A stretch of 33,695 nucleotides of DNA from Anaerolineae bacterium. GTDB lineage: Bacteria > Chloroflexota > Anaerolineae > Aggregatilineales > Phototrophicaceae. A program made the position numbers and the translations under genes. Of this stretch, positions 7,501 through 15,615 are shown in pieces. The notes under the pieces were generated by a model. It had not been told where the DNA came from. It did no database searches and saw only the letters and a list, made by a program, of their open reading frames with translations. Where the stretch lies: contig JADLAY010000052.1 of the NCBI GenBank assembly GCA_020849765.1, forward strand, positions 1-33,695, in the 5' to 3' direction. Every line of letters starts with the position of its first letter. The stretch's first letter is position 1.

Positions 7501-8543
7501 CGCCGATTGTCGAACTGCGCGGGGTTCACCGCGAATTCATCAAAGACCGCGAGCGCGTGCCCGTCCTGCAGGACATCAACCTGGAGATTGAGCCGGACGA
7601 GGTCATCTGCCTGGTCGGCGAGAGCGGCTGCGGCAAGACGACGACCGGCAAGATCATCGCCGGGCTCCTCAACCCCAGCAGCGGCGAGATGCTGGTCGAT
7701 GGCCGATCGCTGGCGAGCCGGAGCGGCAAGGAAGAGAAGCTGCTGCGCCGCCAGCTGCAGATCGTGCATCAGGACCCGTTCGCCTCGCTCAACCCGGCGC
7801 ACACCATCGGCGACATCCTGAGCTTTCCGCTGCGCCGTCACAGGATGGTCAAGGGCAGCGGCGGGCTGCAGCGGCGCATCTGGGAACTGCTGACGATGGT
7901 CGATTTGACGCCGCCGGGCGACATCGTCAACAAGTACCCGCACCAGTTGAGCGGTGGGCAGCGCCAGCGCGTCAGCATCGCCCGCGCGCTGACCGTGCAG
8001 CCGCGCCTGATCGTGGCCGACGAAGCGGTCAGCATGGTCGACGTCAGCATCCGCATCAGCCTGCTCAAGATGCTGCAAAATCTGCGCCGAGAGCTGGGGC
8101 TGACGATTGTCTTCATCACGCACGACCTGGCGCTGGCCAAGTATTTCGCCTGGGAGGGACGGATCGCCGTCATGTACCTGGGGCGCATCGTCGAGATCGG
8201 GCGCACGCCGGACGTGATCGCGAACCCGGCGCATCCGTACACACGCGCGCTGCTGGCCGCCGTGCCGGAGGCCGATCCCGAACTGACGCGGCACAAGCAG
8301 GCCATGCGCCTGCGCTCGGACGACATCCCGAAGCTGACGGCGCTGCCGCCGGGCTGCGCCTTTCATCCGCGCTGCCCGTTCTACGTGCCCGGCACCTGCG
8401 ACGTAAACGTGCCCGCGCTGACCGATGCGCCGGGCTTCGCGCAGGAGGTCGCCTGCATCCCGGTGCAGCAGGGGCAGGCGGCGCAGCAGATCGTCGAGGA
8501 CGACGTGGATTTGAACCCCGTCCCGGCGCACGGCTTGGATTGA
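7497..8543 (+). CDS. ABC transporter ATP-binding protein, DppF/OppF type
   Basis: 348 aa. Walker A GESGCGKTT at 41-49, Q-loop QIVHQDPFASLNP (about 90-102), signature LSGGQRQRVSIARAL (about 150-164), Walker B LIVADEAVSMVDVS (about 171-184) and H-loop FITHDLA. The Walker B segment reads DEAVSMVD rather than the commoner DEPTSALD, which still keeps the catalytic glutamate. A C-terminal cysteine-containing oligopeptide domain is present (CAFHPRC, then C seven residues later). Translationally coupled to the upstream ATPase gene. It completes the five-gene peptide importer. Confidence 0.92.
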   Translation: MTPIVELRGVHREFIKDRERVPVLQDINLEIEPDEVICLVGESGCGKTTTGKIIAGLLNPSSGEMLVDGRSLASRSGKEEKLLRRQLQIVHQDPFASLNPAHTIGDILSFPLRRHRMVKGSGGLQRRIWELLTMVDLTPPGDIVNKYPHQLSGGQRQRVSIARALTVQPRLIVADEAVSMVDVSIRISLLKMLQNLRRELGLTIVFITHDLALAKYFAWEGRIAVMYLGRIVEIGRTPDVIANPAHPYTRALLAAVPEADPELTRHKQAMRLRSDDIPKLTALPPGCAFHPRCPFYVPGTCDVNVPALTDAPGFAQEVACIPVQQGQAAQQIVEDDVDLNPVPAHGLD

Positions 8544-8641
8544 ACCGGGAGGTTGACGGACAGCGTATGCCCTGTCCCTACAACGACCCGTAGGGACGCG
8601 CCATGGCGCGTCCGCCGGATCGCGAATGCTATTGAAGAAGG
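8544..8641. repeat. Inverted pair of 27-bp palindromic repeats after the transporter operon
   Basis: Copies at 8555-8581 (minus; arms GGACAG/CTGTCC) and 8590-8616 (plus; core GGACGCGCCATGGCGCGTCC, a perfect 20-bp palindrome) face each other 8 bp apart. They sit directly after the last ATPase gene and before the small membrane protein gene, where they could form a long folded RNA that stops transcription or stabilises the transcript end. Confidence 0.7.
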
Positions 8642-8656
8642 TTGTTTCGGATCGAT

Positions 8657-8845
8657 ATGGGTAGTGACGCTTTAGCAGGGTTCTTGCGCTTGGGCATCTT
8701 CGTCGGCGGCTGCGGGCTGGTGCTGGCGTTCATCGAGCCGCCCGGCAGCGCCGAATTTGTGCTGAGCGTGTGCAGCGCGGCCCTGGGCGGCCTGTTGGTG
8801 GTGGGCGTGCTGATCGCATCTCGCATTTTCAAACAAAGGGGCTAA
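8657..8845 (+). CDS. Small two-helix membrane protein, function unknown
   Basis: 62 aa from ATG 8657 (a TTG five codons upstream at 8642 is the alternative). Two predicted helices: LGIFVGGCGLVLAFI (about 12-26) and VLSVCSAALGGLLVVGVLIA (about 36-55), joined by the polar stretch EPPGSAE and ending in RIFKQRG, so both ends are probably cytoplasmic. I recognise no family. The gap to the GntR regulator start is only 4 bp, and the regulator's ribosome site (AAAGGGG) lies within this gene's 3' end, so the two are co-transcribed. It could be a membrane partner of the regulator or transporter. That is speculation. Confidence 0.6.
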   Translation: MGSDALAGFLRLGIFVGGCGLVLAFIEPPGSAEFVLSVCSAALGGLLVVGVLIASRIFKQRG

Positions 8846-8849
8846 ACAA

Positions 8850-9581
8850 ATGCTCGACGCACATTCCGTCAAGCCTCTCTACGAGCAAATCAAGGATCAT
8901 ATCCTGCGGGCGATTGAAAAAGGCGTGTACGAGGCGGGCTCACGCATCCCCAGCGAGCGGGCGCTGAGCGAGAAGTACGGTGTCAACCGGATGACGGTCA
9001 AGAAGGCGCTCGACGAGCTAGTGCAGATGGGCTACCTGGACGTGCGCATCGGCAAAGGCACTTACGTCAGCCGTCCGAAGATCGATCAACAGTTGACCGC
9101 CCTGACCAGCTTTACCGAGGATATGGCAAAGCGCGGGCAGAGTGCCTCCAGCCGCGTGCTCGTGGCCGGGTACGTTCCGGCGGATGTGCAGGAAGCGCGA
9201 ATACTTAACATCGATCCGATGACACCGCTGGTATTCTTGATCCGGGTGCGGCTGGCGGATGACACGCCGATCGCGGTCGAGCGGACGAAGATCATCGCTT
9301 CCTACTGCCACCAGATCGTCGAGATGTACGACTTCACGCGCGATTCGCTTTACGGTGTGCTGCGCAACGTCTACGGCGTGCATCTGGCTTACGCCGAGCA
9401 GTCGATCGAGGCGCGCCGGGCGACCGCCGAGGAAGCCAAGCTGCTCCAGATCGAGATCGGCGAGCCGATCCTGCAGATCACGCGCGTGACGTTCTCGGAC
9501 GGGGATAAGCCGATAGAATATGTGCGCTCGGCCTACTGCGGCGCGCGCTACAAATTTCAGGCGCTGCTGCGCAATCTATGA
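8850..9581 (+). CDS. GntR-family transcriptional regulator, HutC/UTRA subfamily
   Basis: 243 aa. Winged helix-turn-helix at about 8-75 (LYEQIKDHIL, then IPSERALSEKYGVNRMTVKKAL, the wing GKGTYV), followed by a UTRA ligand-binding domain (about 85-240; TSFTEDMAKRG, then IAVERTKI, EQSIEARRATAEEAKLLQI and EPILQITRV). This subfamily includes NagR/DasR-type repressors that sense amino-sugar phosphates such as GlcNAc-6-P or GlcN-6-P. Position inside the wall-sugar locus makes it the likely local regulator. Candidate operators are the CTATACC repeats at 1929-1945. ATG 8850 is preceded by AAAGGGG at a good distance. Confidence 0.92.
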   Translation: MLDAHSVKPLYEQIKDHILRAIEKGVYEAGSRIPSERALSEKYGVNRMTVKKALDELVQMGYLDVRIGKGTYVSRPKIDQQLTALTSFTEDMAKRGQSASSRVLVAGYVPADVQEARILNIDPMTPLVFLIRVRLADDTPIAVERTKIIASYCHQIVEMYDFTRDSLYGVLRNVYGVHLAYAEQSIEARRATAEEAKLLQIEIGEPILQITRVTFSDGDKPIEYVRSAYCGARYKFQALLRNL

Positions 9582-9999
9582 GGGAAGGGTGCTCAGTGCT
9601 CGGTACTCAGTGCTCAGTTGGCATGAGTTCAGAATGCGCGATTCGCGGTGCGTGGATAGGTGATGAGTAATGGGCGATGAGGGATGAGTGATACGGCAGA
9701 CACGGGCGCATCTTCTGCGTTTGACGGGCGGGTTCGAGCCTGCTTCAGCAGACTTCCCGCCCGAACCGCTAGCCAGGCGGCTTGAGCTCCTGGCGGCTCG
9801 GCGCTCAGGTGGGATGAGCTCAGAGTGCCGCTTTGCGGTGCATGGATAGGTGCTGATGAGTGATACGGCAGACGCGAGCGCAGGCTCTGCGTTTGGCGGG
9901 CGGGTTCGAGCCTGCTTGAGCAGGCTTCCCGCCCAAGCCGTTAGCCAGGCGGCTTGAGCCCCTGGCGGTCTACTAGAAAACAACGTCGAAGGACAGTGT
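9582..9999. repeat. 418-bp intergenic region: heptanucleotide arrays and a tandem duplication of a multi-hairpin repeat
   Basis: No gene seen. From the left: four GTGCTCA-like heptads (9589-9616) starting 7 bp after the regulator's stop; five GTGATGA-like heptads (9660-9694); then a hairpin element (9722-9796; outer arms GGCGGG/CCCGCC-type, inner arms around TTCA, then GCCAGG with CCTGGC). The block 9614-9796 is repeated imperfectly at 9804-9968, where the inner hairpin is GCCTGC-TTGA-GCAGGC. The duplication separates the regulator from nagZ. AAGGA before 10000 serves nagZ. Confidence 0.75.
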
Positions 10000-11547
10000 A
10001 TGCAGCTTCAGTCTCCGACTTCTCTGGAAGTGAAAATCGGGCAGATGCTCCTGGTCGGCTTTGAGGGCCTGACCGCGCCGGATTACGTGCTTGAGTGGCT
10101 GCGCGCAGGCCGCATCGGCGGCGTGATTCTGTTCGCGCGCAACGTCGAGTCGCCGGAACAGGTCGCGGCGCTCACGGGGTCGATCCACGCGGCGGCGACC
10201 TACGGTGCCATCGTCAGCATCGATCAAGAGGGCGGCACGGTCGCGCGGCTGCGTGAGGGCTTCACGCAAAGCCCCGGCGCGATGGCGCTGGCGAGCGCGC
10301 GCGACGGCGAGGCGCTGACCGAAGAGGTTTCCGCCGTGCTGGCGCGTGAACTGCGGGCGCTCGGCATCGGTTGGGATTACGCGCCATCGGTCGACCTGAC
10401 CTACACGGCGGCCAATCCCTCCGTCGGTACGCGCTCGTTCGGCAGCGATGCAGAGACGGTCGCGCGGTTGGCGACGGCGGCGGTGCGCGGCTTCCAGCGC
10501 GAGGGCGTGGCGGCCTGCGTCAAGCATTTCCCCGGCCTCGGCGATACGCCGATTGACACGCACATGGCGATGGCCGTCGTCGATACGCCGGTCGAGCATC
10601 TGCTCCAGCACGATCTGGTGCCCTACAGGGCGACCATCGACGCCGGGGTAGCCAGCGTCATGATCACGCACGTCATCTACAGCGCGCTCGACCAGGAGTA
10701 CGCGGCGACGCTCTCGCCCGTGGTCGTGCATAAGCTGCTGCGCGAGGCACTCGGCTACGACGGCGTGGTCACGACCGACTGCCTGGAGATGCGCGCCATC
10801 AGCGATCACTACCCGCCGCGTGAGAGCGCGGTGCTGTCGGCGCTGGGTGGCATGGACGCGATCCTGTTCTCGCACACGCGCGCCTGGCAGGAACAGGCTT
10901 ATGATGGCTTGCTGGAAGCCGCGCGCAGCGGACGCCTGCCGCTCGACGTGATTGACACGGCCAACCGGCGCATGCTGGCGTTCAAGCAGGCGTATGCCGG
11001 GCCGCCCGGCGACCTGCATCTCATCCGCGCGACCGAACACCTGCGCGTGATGCGTGCGGCGGCGCGCGCGGGCACGACTCTGCTGCAGGCGGGGACTGTG
11101 CTGCCGTTGACGGATAAGGACAGCGTTGGCGTGGTCGAGTTCGCCTCGATTTTGGAGAGCGGCATTGTCGAGAACGGCGGCGTGACCGGTTTCGCCCGGC
11201 TGCTCAAGCAGCGGTTGCCGGATGCGCGCGTGCTCACGCTCATGTCGACCGATGACCCATCAGCAGCGGAAGCGCTGGCCGGGCAGGTCGATACCCTGGT
11301 GCTGGCCGTGCGCAATGCGCACTTGATCCCGGAGCAGTTGGCGAGTGCGCAGCGCGTGATGGCGCGGGCGCAGCGGACGGCGCTCGTCTGCCTGCGCAAT
11401 CCCTTCGACGTGACGGCGCTGCCGGGCGCGGACGCCGTCCTGTGTACCTGCGGCGACGCTGAGCCATCGCTCGAGGCGGCGGTCGCCGCGCTGCTGGGCG
11501 ATTACGTGCCGGAAGGCGCCTTGCCGGTGGAGGTCGCGGGCGTATGA
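10000..11547 (+). CDS. nagZ: NagZ, beta-N-acetylglucosaminidase (GH3), cytoplasmic form
   Basis: 515 aa. Removes non-reducing terminal GlcNAc from muropeptides or GlcNAc-MurNAc disaccharide. The GH3 barrel (about 1-335) shows IGQMLLVGF near 11-19, SIDQEGG (about 72-78), V-KHFPG-LGD (174-182), the catalytic acid/base dyad D186-T-H188, and the nucleophile D260 in VVTTDCLEM. A GH3 C-terminal domain follows (about 340-515), giving a length between the single-domain Gram-negative NagZ (about 340) and the B. subtilis two-domain enzyme. There is no signal peptide, so it acts inside the cell, unlike the secreted B. subtilis form. ATG 10000 has AAGGA upstream. The stop overlaps namZ by ATGA (11544-11547). 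Confidence 0.93.
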   Translation: MQLQSPTSLEVKIGQMLLVGFEGLTAPDYVLEWLRAGRIGGVILFARNVESPEQVAALTGSIHAAATYGAIVSIDQEGGTVARLREGFTQSPGAMALASARDGEALTEEVSAVLARELRALGIGWDYAPSVDLTYTAANPSVGTRSFGSDAETVARLATAAVRGFQREGVAACVKHFPGLGDTPIDTHMAMAVVDTPVEHLLQHDLVPYRATIDAGVASVMITHVIYSALDQEYAATLSPVVVHKLLREALGYDGVVTTDCLEMRAISDHYPPRESAVLSALGGMDAILFSHTRAWQEQAYDGLLEAARSGRLPLDVIDTANRRMLAFKQAYAGPPGDLHLIRATEHLRVMRAAARAGTTLLQAGTVLPLTDKDSVGVVEFASILESGIVENGGVTGFARLLKQRLPDARVLTLMSTDDPSAAEALAGQVDTLVLAVRNAHLIPEQLASAQRVMARAQRTALVCLRNPFDVTALPGADAVLCTCGDAEPSLEAAVAALLGDYVPEGALPVEVAGV

Positions 11548-12683
11548 CGATCTTGACCGGCTTTGAAGCCCTGCGCGAGAGCGGCTTCGAACTGATCGCC
11601 GGGCGGCGCATCGGCCTGCTGACCAACCCCAGCGCCGTCACCCACGATTTGCACTCGACCTACGAGCTGATGCGGCGCGCGCCGGAGTTCGAACTGGCGG
11701 CGCTCTTCAGCGCGGAGCATGGTTTCGCCGGGGCCGCCGCCGATGGCGCTCACGTCGCGACGACGACTGACCCGCGCAGCGGCGTGCCCGTTTACAGCCT
11801 GTACGACACATCCTTCGAGCCGACGCATGCCATGCTCAGCGGCCTGGATACGATCGTGTGCGATTTGCAGGACATCGGCGTGCGCTTTTACACCTATGCC
11901 TGGACGATGACGCACCTGATCGAGGCGGCGGGCGCGGCCAGCGTCGAAGTCGTCGTGCTGGATCGTCCCAATCCGCTCGGCAGTGTGATCGACGGGCCGC
12001 TGGTCGAGCCGGGCTACGAGTCGCTGGTCGGGCGCTTTCCCGTGCCGGTGCAGCACGGCATGACGATGGGCGAGCTGGCGCGCATGGTCAACGCGCTCTG
12101 GAACCCGAACGCGACGCCGCTGCTGATCGTCAACTGCCAGAACTACCGCCGTGACATGACCTGGGAGGAGACCGGCCTGCCCTTCGTGCCGACCTCCCCG
12201 GCGATGGCGCATTTGAGCGCAGTGCGGCAATATCCGGGGGCATGCCTGCTCGAAGGGACGAGCCTGAGCGAGGGCCGCGGCACGGCGCTGCCATTCGAGA
12301 TCTGCGGCGCGCCCTACATCGACGAGGAGAAGCTGGCGACGCACTTGAACGCGCAGGGCTGGCCGGGTGTGCGCTTCCGCCCGCACGTCTTTCAGCCGAG
12401 CGCCCGCAAGTACGCGGGCAAAGTCTGCCGGGGCGTGCAGGCGCATGTGACCGGCCCGGCGTTCAACCCGCTGCGCACCTGGCTGGGCGTCATCCGCGAG
12501 ATCCGGCACCTGTACCCGGACAAATTCGAGTGGCTGGCCGAGCATTTCGACCGGCTGGCAGGGAACGCGGCGATCCGCGAGCAGATCGACGCCGGGGCGT
12601 CGCTGGCCGAGATCGTGGCTAATTGGGACGAGACGGCGGCGCTGTTTCACATCCAGCGCGCGCCCTTCTTGCTCTACACCTGA
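11544..12683 (+). CDS. namZ: NamZ, exo-beta-N-acetylmuramidase (DUF1343, GH171), cytoplasmic form
   Basis: 379 aa with DUF1343 over nearly the full length: RRIGLLTNPSAV (about 21-32), ALFSAEHGF (about 52-60), DTIVCDLQDIGVRFYTY (about 102-118), VVLDRPNPLGS, then SLSEGRGTALPFE near 240-252 and the carboxy part WLAEHFDRLAGN. B. subtilis NamZ (YbbC) releases non-reducing terminal MurNAc from glycan fragments, complementing NagZ. Members are usually secreted; this one starts directly at the domain with no signal sequence, so substrate must be imported. Start codon overlaps the nagZ stop, indicating translational coupling and balanced production. Confidence 0.9.
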   Translation: MTILTGFEALRESGFELIAGRRIGLLTNPSAVTHDLHSTYELMRRAPEFELAALFSAEHGFAGAAADGAHVATTTDPRSGVPVYSLYDTSFEPTHAMLSGLDTIVCDLQDIGVRFYTYAWTMTHLIEAAGAASVEVVVLDRPNPLGSVIDGPLVEPGYESLVGRFPVPVQHGMTMGELARMVNALWNPNATPLLIVNCQNYRRDMTWEETGLPFVPTSPAMAHLSAVRQYPGACLLEGTSLSEGRGTALPFEICGAPYIDEEKLATHLNAQGWPGVRFRPHVFQPSARKYAGKVCRGVQAHVTGPAFNPLRTWLGVIREIRHLYPDKFEWLAEHFDRLAGNAAIREQIDAGASLAEIVANWDETAALFHIQRAPFLLYT

Positions 12684-12742
12684 TGCGTGCCGAAGAACGC
12701 CGTAGACGGGAAGTCGTCCCGGCGACAGTGTAAAGGATCTTT

Positions 12743-13942
12743 ATGTCCGCCGTTTTTGATGCAGCTGATAACGTCGTCAAGCAGCACCTGGGAGACACGT
12801 TCCCCGCCTGCAGCATCTGCGTGGTGCACAGGCATCGCTACGTCATGCACGCGGCCTGGGGCTGGGTCGACCCGGAGACGCAGAAGATTAAAGCGACGAC
12901 GGAAACTTATTTTGACCTGGCCTCGCTGACCAAGTTGTTCACGTCGATGGCGTTCCTGACCCTGGTCAGCCAGGGCGCCGTCGGGCTGGATGACCCGCTC
13001 GTGAAGGTCGTGCCGGAGTTCGGTGCGCTCGCGCCGCGCCCGGTCGAGGGCGGTCAAGACCCGCATACCAAGGCGCGCCAGCCGGTCGAGCCTGCCTACG
13101 CCGGGCAGAGGGTCGATCCGTCGCGCGTGACCTTCCGCCACCTGCTGACGCATACGAGCGGGCTGGCGCCATGGCGTGACGTCTTCAACGCCGCCGGGGC
13201 CGCCCCGTTGCCGCCGACCGAGGAAGACCCGATGCCGCGGAGTCTGCGCTGGGCGCGCGCGCTGGAAGCGATTTGCGGCTATCCGTTCGTCGGCCAGCCG
13301 GATGGCGTCGTCCGTTACAGCGACCTCGGCATCATGCTGCTGGGCGAGGCGGTCGCGCGGCTGCACGGCGAAGACGATCTGGTGCCCGCCGTCCAGGAGC
13401 GCGTGCTGCGCCGCATCTACCCGCGCCGCCCGCTCTACTACAATCCGATGCAGAATGGCATCCCACGCGAGCAGATCGCGCCGACCGAGAATGACCCGAC
13501 CTGGCGCAAACGGCGCGTCTGGGGCGAAGTGCATGACGAGAACGCTTGCGGCGTCGGCGGGGTCGCCGGGCACGCGGGCCTGTTCGGGACGGCGCAGTCG
13601 GTGGCGGATTTCGGCGAGCACTGCCTGGACATGCCTCGTTCGTTTGGCCTGAGCGCGGCCTTGCGCGACGAAGTGCTCACACTGCAAGCCGAGAGCGACG
13701 ATCAACGGCGCGGACTGGGCTTCGCTTTCAAAGCGCCGGAGGAATCGTCGGCGGGCGACCTGATGGGGTCGCGCACGTTCGGCCACACCGGCTTCACCGG
13801 CACGTCGCTCTGGATCGACCCCGATGCGCGGCTGGTCATCGCCTGTATGACCAACAGTGTCTATCCGGGGCGCGAGTATCCGGGGACGTTCGAGTTCCGG
13901 CGCGCGGTACATGACGCAATCTTCGCCGCGTGCGACAATTAG
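12743..13942 (+). CDS. Beta-lactamase-family serine hydrolase, AmiE-like (probable MurNAc-L-alanine amidase)
   Basis: 399 aa. Penicillin-binding/class C fold motifs: S61-L-T-K64 (SxxK), Y192-S-D194 (YxN position), and H348-T-G350 (KTG position). The stretch GEVHDENACGVGGVAGHAGL (about 261-280) is characteristic of the AmiE/esterase-type branch. B. subtilis AmiE (YbbE), encoded beside nagZ and namZ, cleaves the stem peptide from MurNAc. The same gene neighbourhood here supports that role. No signal peptide is present. ATG 12743 follows AAAGGATC. The substitution of D for N in the YxN motif and H for K in KTG is seen in this branch, so loss of activity is not implied. An esterase role is the alternative. 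Confidence 0.85.
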   Translation: MSAVFDAADNVVKQHLGDTFPACSICVVHRHRYVMHAAWGWVDPETQKIKATTETYFDLASLTKLFTSMAFLTLVSQGAVGLDDPLVKVVPEFGALAPRPVEGGQDPHTKARQPVEPAYAGQRVDPSRVTFRHLLTHTSGLAPWRDVFNAAGAAPLPPTEEDPMPRSLRWARALEAICGYPFVGQPDGVVRYSDLGIMLLGEAVARLHGEDDLVPAVQERVLRRIYPRRPLYYNPMQNGIPREQIAPTENDPTWRKRRVWGEVHDENACGVGGVAGHAGLFGTAQSVADFGEHCLDMPRSFGLSAALRDEVLTLQAESDDQRRGLGFAFKAPEESSAGDLMGSRTFGHTGFTGTSLWIDPDARLVIACMTNSVYPGREYPGTFEFRRAVHDAIFAACDN

Positions 13943-13975
13943 CCTACCCAGATCGCAAAGGATAGGGCTTGGCTT

Positions 13976-15160
13976 ATGCGAGTGTTAGGCATGATTTCGG
14001 GGACATCGGCGGATGGCATCGACGTCGCTCTGTGTGAGATCGAAGGGGCGCCGCCGCGCCTGGACGTGCGCATCGTGCACGCGCGGACGATCCCGTACGA
14101 TCCGCCGCTGCGTGAGCGCGTGCTGACGGCGATGCAGCCGGGCGCCGCCGGGGCGGATGCGCTGTGCGTGCTCAACTTCGAGATCGGCGAGGCGTTCGCC
14201 CAGGCCGCGCTCGACCTGATCGAGGATGAAGCGGTCGACCTGATCGGCTCGCACGGGCAGACCGTCTGGCATCAGTTCGAAGCGGATGGCCGGGTCAGCG
14301 CCACGCTGCAAATCGGCGAGTCGAGCGTGATCGCCGAGCGCACCGGGCGGACGACCGTGGCCGATTTCCGCACGCGTGACGTCGCCGCCGGGGGCCAGGG
14401 CGCACCGCTCGTCAGCTATCTCGACTGGCTGCTCATGCGCCACGACACGGCCTGGCGCGCCGTCCAGAACATCGGCGGCATCGGCAACGTGACCTTCTTG
14501 CCACCGCTCACGGAGCCGGATCGGCATATGATCGCGTTCGATACCGGGCCGGGTAACGCGCTGATCGACTCCGCGATCTCGCTGCTGACGAACGGGCGCC
14601 AGAGCTACGACGATGGCGGCGGGATGGCCGCGCTCGGCATCATCGACGACGAGTGGCTGGCGAAGCTGATGAATCATCCCTACTATGCGATGCCTGCTCC
14701 CAAGTCGACTGGGCGCGAGGTCTTCAGCGCAGAGATGGCGGCGAGCCTGATCGCCGAGGGGCGCGTGCGCGGCCTGAGCGATCACGCGATCCTGGCGACG
14801 CTGACGGCGCTGACGGCGGAGAGCATCGCGCGGTCGTATCGTGACTTCGCGCCAGAGCCAATGGCCGAGGTCATCATCGCGGGCGGCGGGCGCCACAACC
14901 GGACGATGATCGAGATGCTGCGGCGTCGCGTTGCGCCCGCGGTCGTCCACCTGAGCGACGATGTCGGTATTAACGGCGATTATAAAGAGGCGATGCTGTT
15001 CGCCGTGCTCGCCTACGAGACGTGGCATCACCGCCCCGGATGCTTGCCGGAGCAGACCGGTGCCGCGCACGCCTCAGTGCTCGGCAACATCACGCCCGGC
15101 GATCATTATGTGGAACTGCTGCGCAAGACGTGGGGGAGCAAATTGGCTTTTAGCTGTTAG
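13976..15160 (+). CDS. anmK: AnmK, 1,6-anhydro-N-acetylmuramic acid kinase
   Basis: 394 aa. Hydrolyses the anhydro ring and phosphorylates anhMurNAc to MurNAc-6-P in one step. Motifs: GMISGTSADGID (5-16), IGSHGQTVWHQ (about 86-96), AFDTGPGNALID with catalytic Asp 189, and IAGGGRHN near 302-309. It implies that the cell makes anhydro ends with lytic transglycosylases. The last residues (LAFSC then TAG) are encoded by a heptanucleotide array starting at 15145, so the natural C-terminus may have been altered by the repeat. Upstream gap from the hydrolase gene is 33 bp with AAAGGA further back. Confidence 0.95.
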   Translation: MRVLGMISGTSADGIDVALCEIEGAPPRLDVRIVHARTIPYDPPLRERVLTAMQPGAAGADALCVLNFEIGEAFAQAALDLIEDEAVDLIGSHGQTVWHQFEADGRVSATLQIGESSVIAERTGRTTVADFRTRDVAAGGQGAPLVSYLDWLLMRHDTAWRAVQNIGGIGNVTFLPPLTEPDRHMIAFDTGPGNALIDSAISLLTNGRQSYDDGGGMAALGIIDDEWLAKLMNHPYYAMPAPKSTGREVFSAEMAASLIAEGRVRGLSDHAILATLTALTAESIARSYRDFAPEPMAEVIIAGGGRHNRTMIEMLRRRVAPAVVHLSDDVGINGDYKEAMLFAVLAYETWHHRPGCLPEQTGAAHASVLGNITPGDHYVELLRKTWGSKLAFSC

Positions 15161-15179
15161 CGATTGGCTGTTAGCTTTT
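15145..15179. repeat. Heptanucleotide array over the anmK stop codon
   Basis: Five consecutive 7-nt units of the form RGCTNTT: GGCTTTT, AGCTGTT, AGCGATT, GGCTGTT, AGCTTTT. The anmK stop TAG (15158-15160) is formed at a unit junction. Near-identical arrays lie at 21611-21652 and 33015-33049. Confidence 0.8.
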
Positions 15180-15190
15180 GGCCGGAAAGA

Positions 15191-15600
15191 GGGCATTGAT
15201 GCCTTGGCGGCGCCAGATAGATTCGTAGGGACGCCATGAATGGCGTCCGCCAGCGGTCGGAAGGCATGGTGGATGCGTCGACCGCCGGATGGTCAACCAT
15301 CCGGCTAAGGTTGTGTCCCGTGAACGGGACTGAACACATGTTGTGGACGTGTTCGCAGCCCGGTTCACCGGGCGCAACGCTAGCCAGGGTATTGATGCCC
15401 TGGCGGTGCTGGATAGATTCGTAGGGACACCATTCATGGCGTCCGCCAGCGGTCGGAAGGCATGGACGGACAGGGATTAGTTCGTAGGGGCGCATCACGA
15501 TGTGCCCGGATGCTGGGTATCTCGCACCAACATTGTTTTGTAGGGACGACGCGGGTGTCGTCCGCTGTGATTGTCGGGTAAAAACAACGATTTTCGCTGA
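15191..15600. repeat. Intergenic repeat cluster: 79-bp direct repeat, four 27-bp palindromes and a hairpin series
   Basis: No gene seen in this 440-bp gap. A 79-bp unit at 15191-15269 recurs at 15387-15465; each contains a palindromic element (15225-15251 and 15421-15447). Two more copies are at 15484-15510 and 15540-15566, all in plus orientation. Between the direct repeats are hairpins with GA/CA/TC loops: 15284-15305 (10-bp stem), 15315-15330 (7 bp), 15358-15373 (7 bp) and 15383-15404 (GCCAGGG/CCCTGGC). No promoter for the kinase gene was recognised. Confidence 0.8.
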
Positions 15601-15615
15601 ATGAAGGTGGTGTGC

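Noticed and set aside
9730..9760. GGTTCGAGCC resembling a tRNA T-arm, also at 9901-9912
   Set aside because: No acceptor stem, anticodon arm or 72-nt cloverleaf can be built. The motif is part of the multi-hairpin repeat.
10519..10566. NagZ motif KHFPGLGD with Leu where many NagZ have His
   Set aside because: The KHFPGLG variant is, as far as I recall, common in other bacterial lineages, and the catalytic D-x-H dyad and Asp nucleophile are intact, so inactivation is unlikely.
15191..15600. Repeat cluster considered as a CRISPR array
   Set aside because: Repeat units are palindromes of variable sequence at irregular spacing, there are no uniform spacers, and no cas genes occur.
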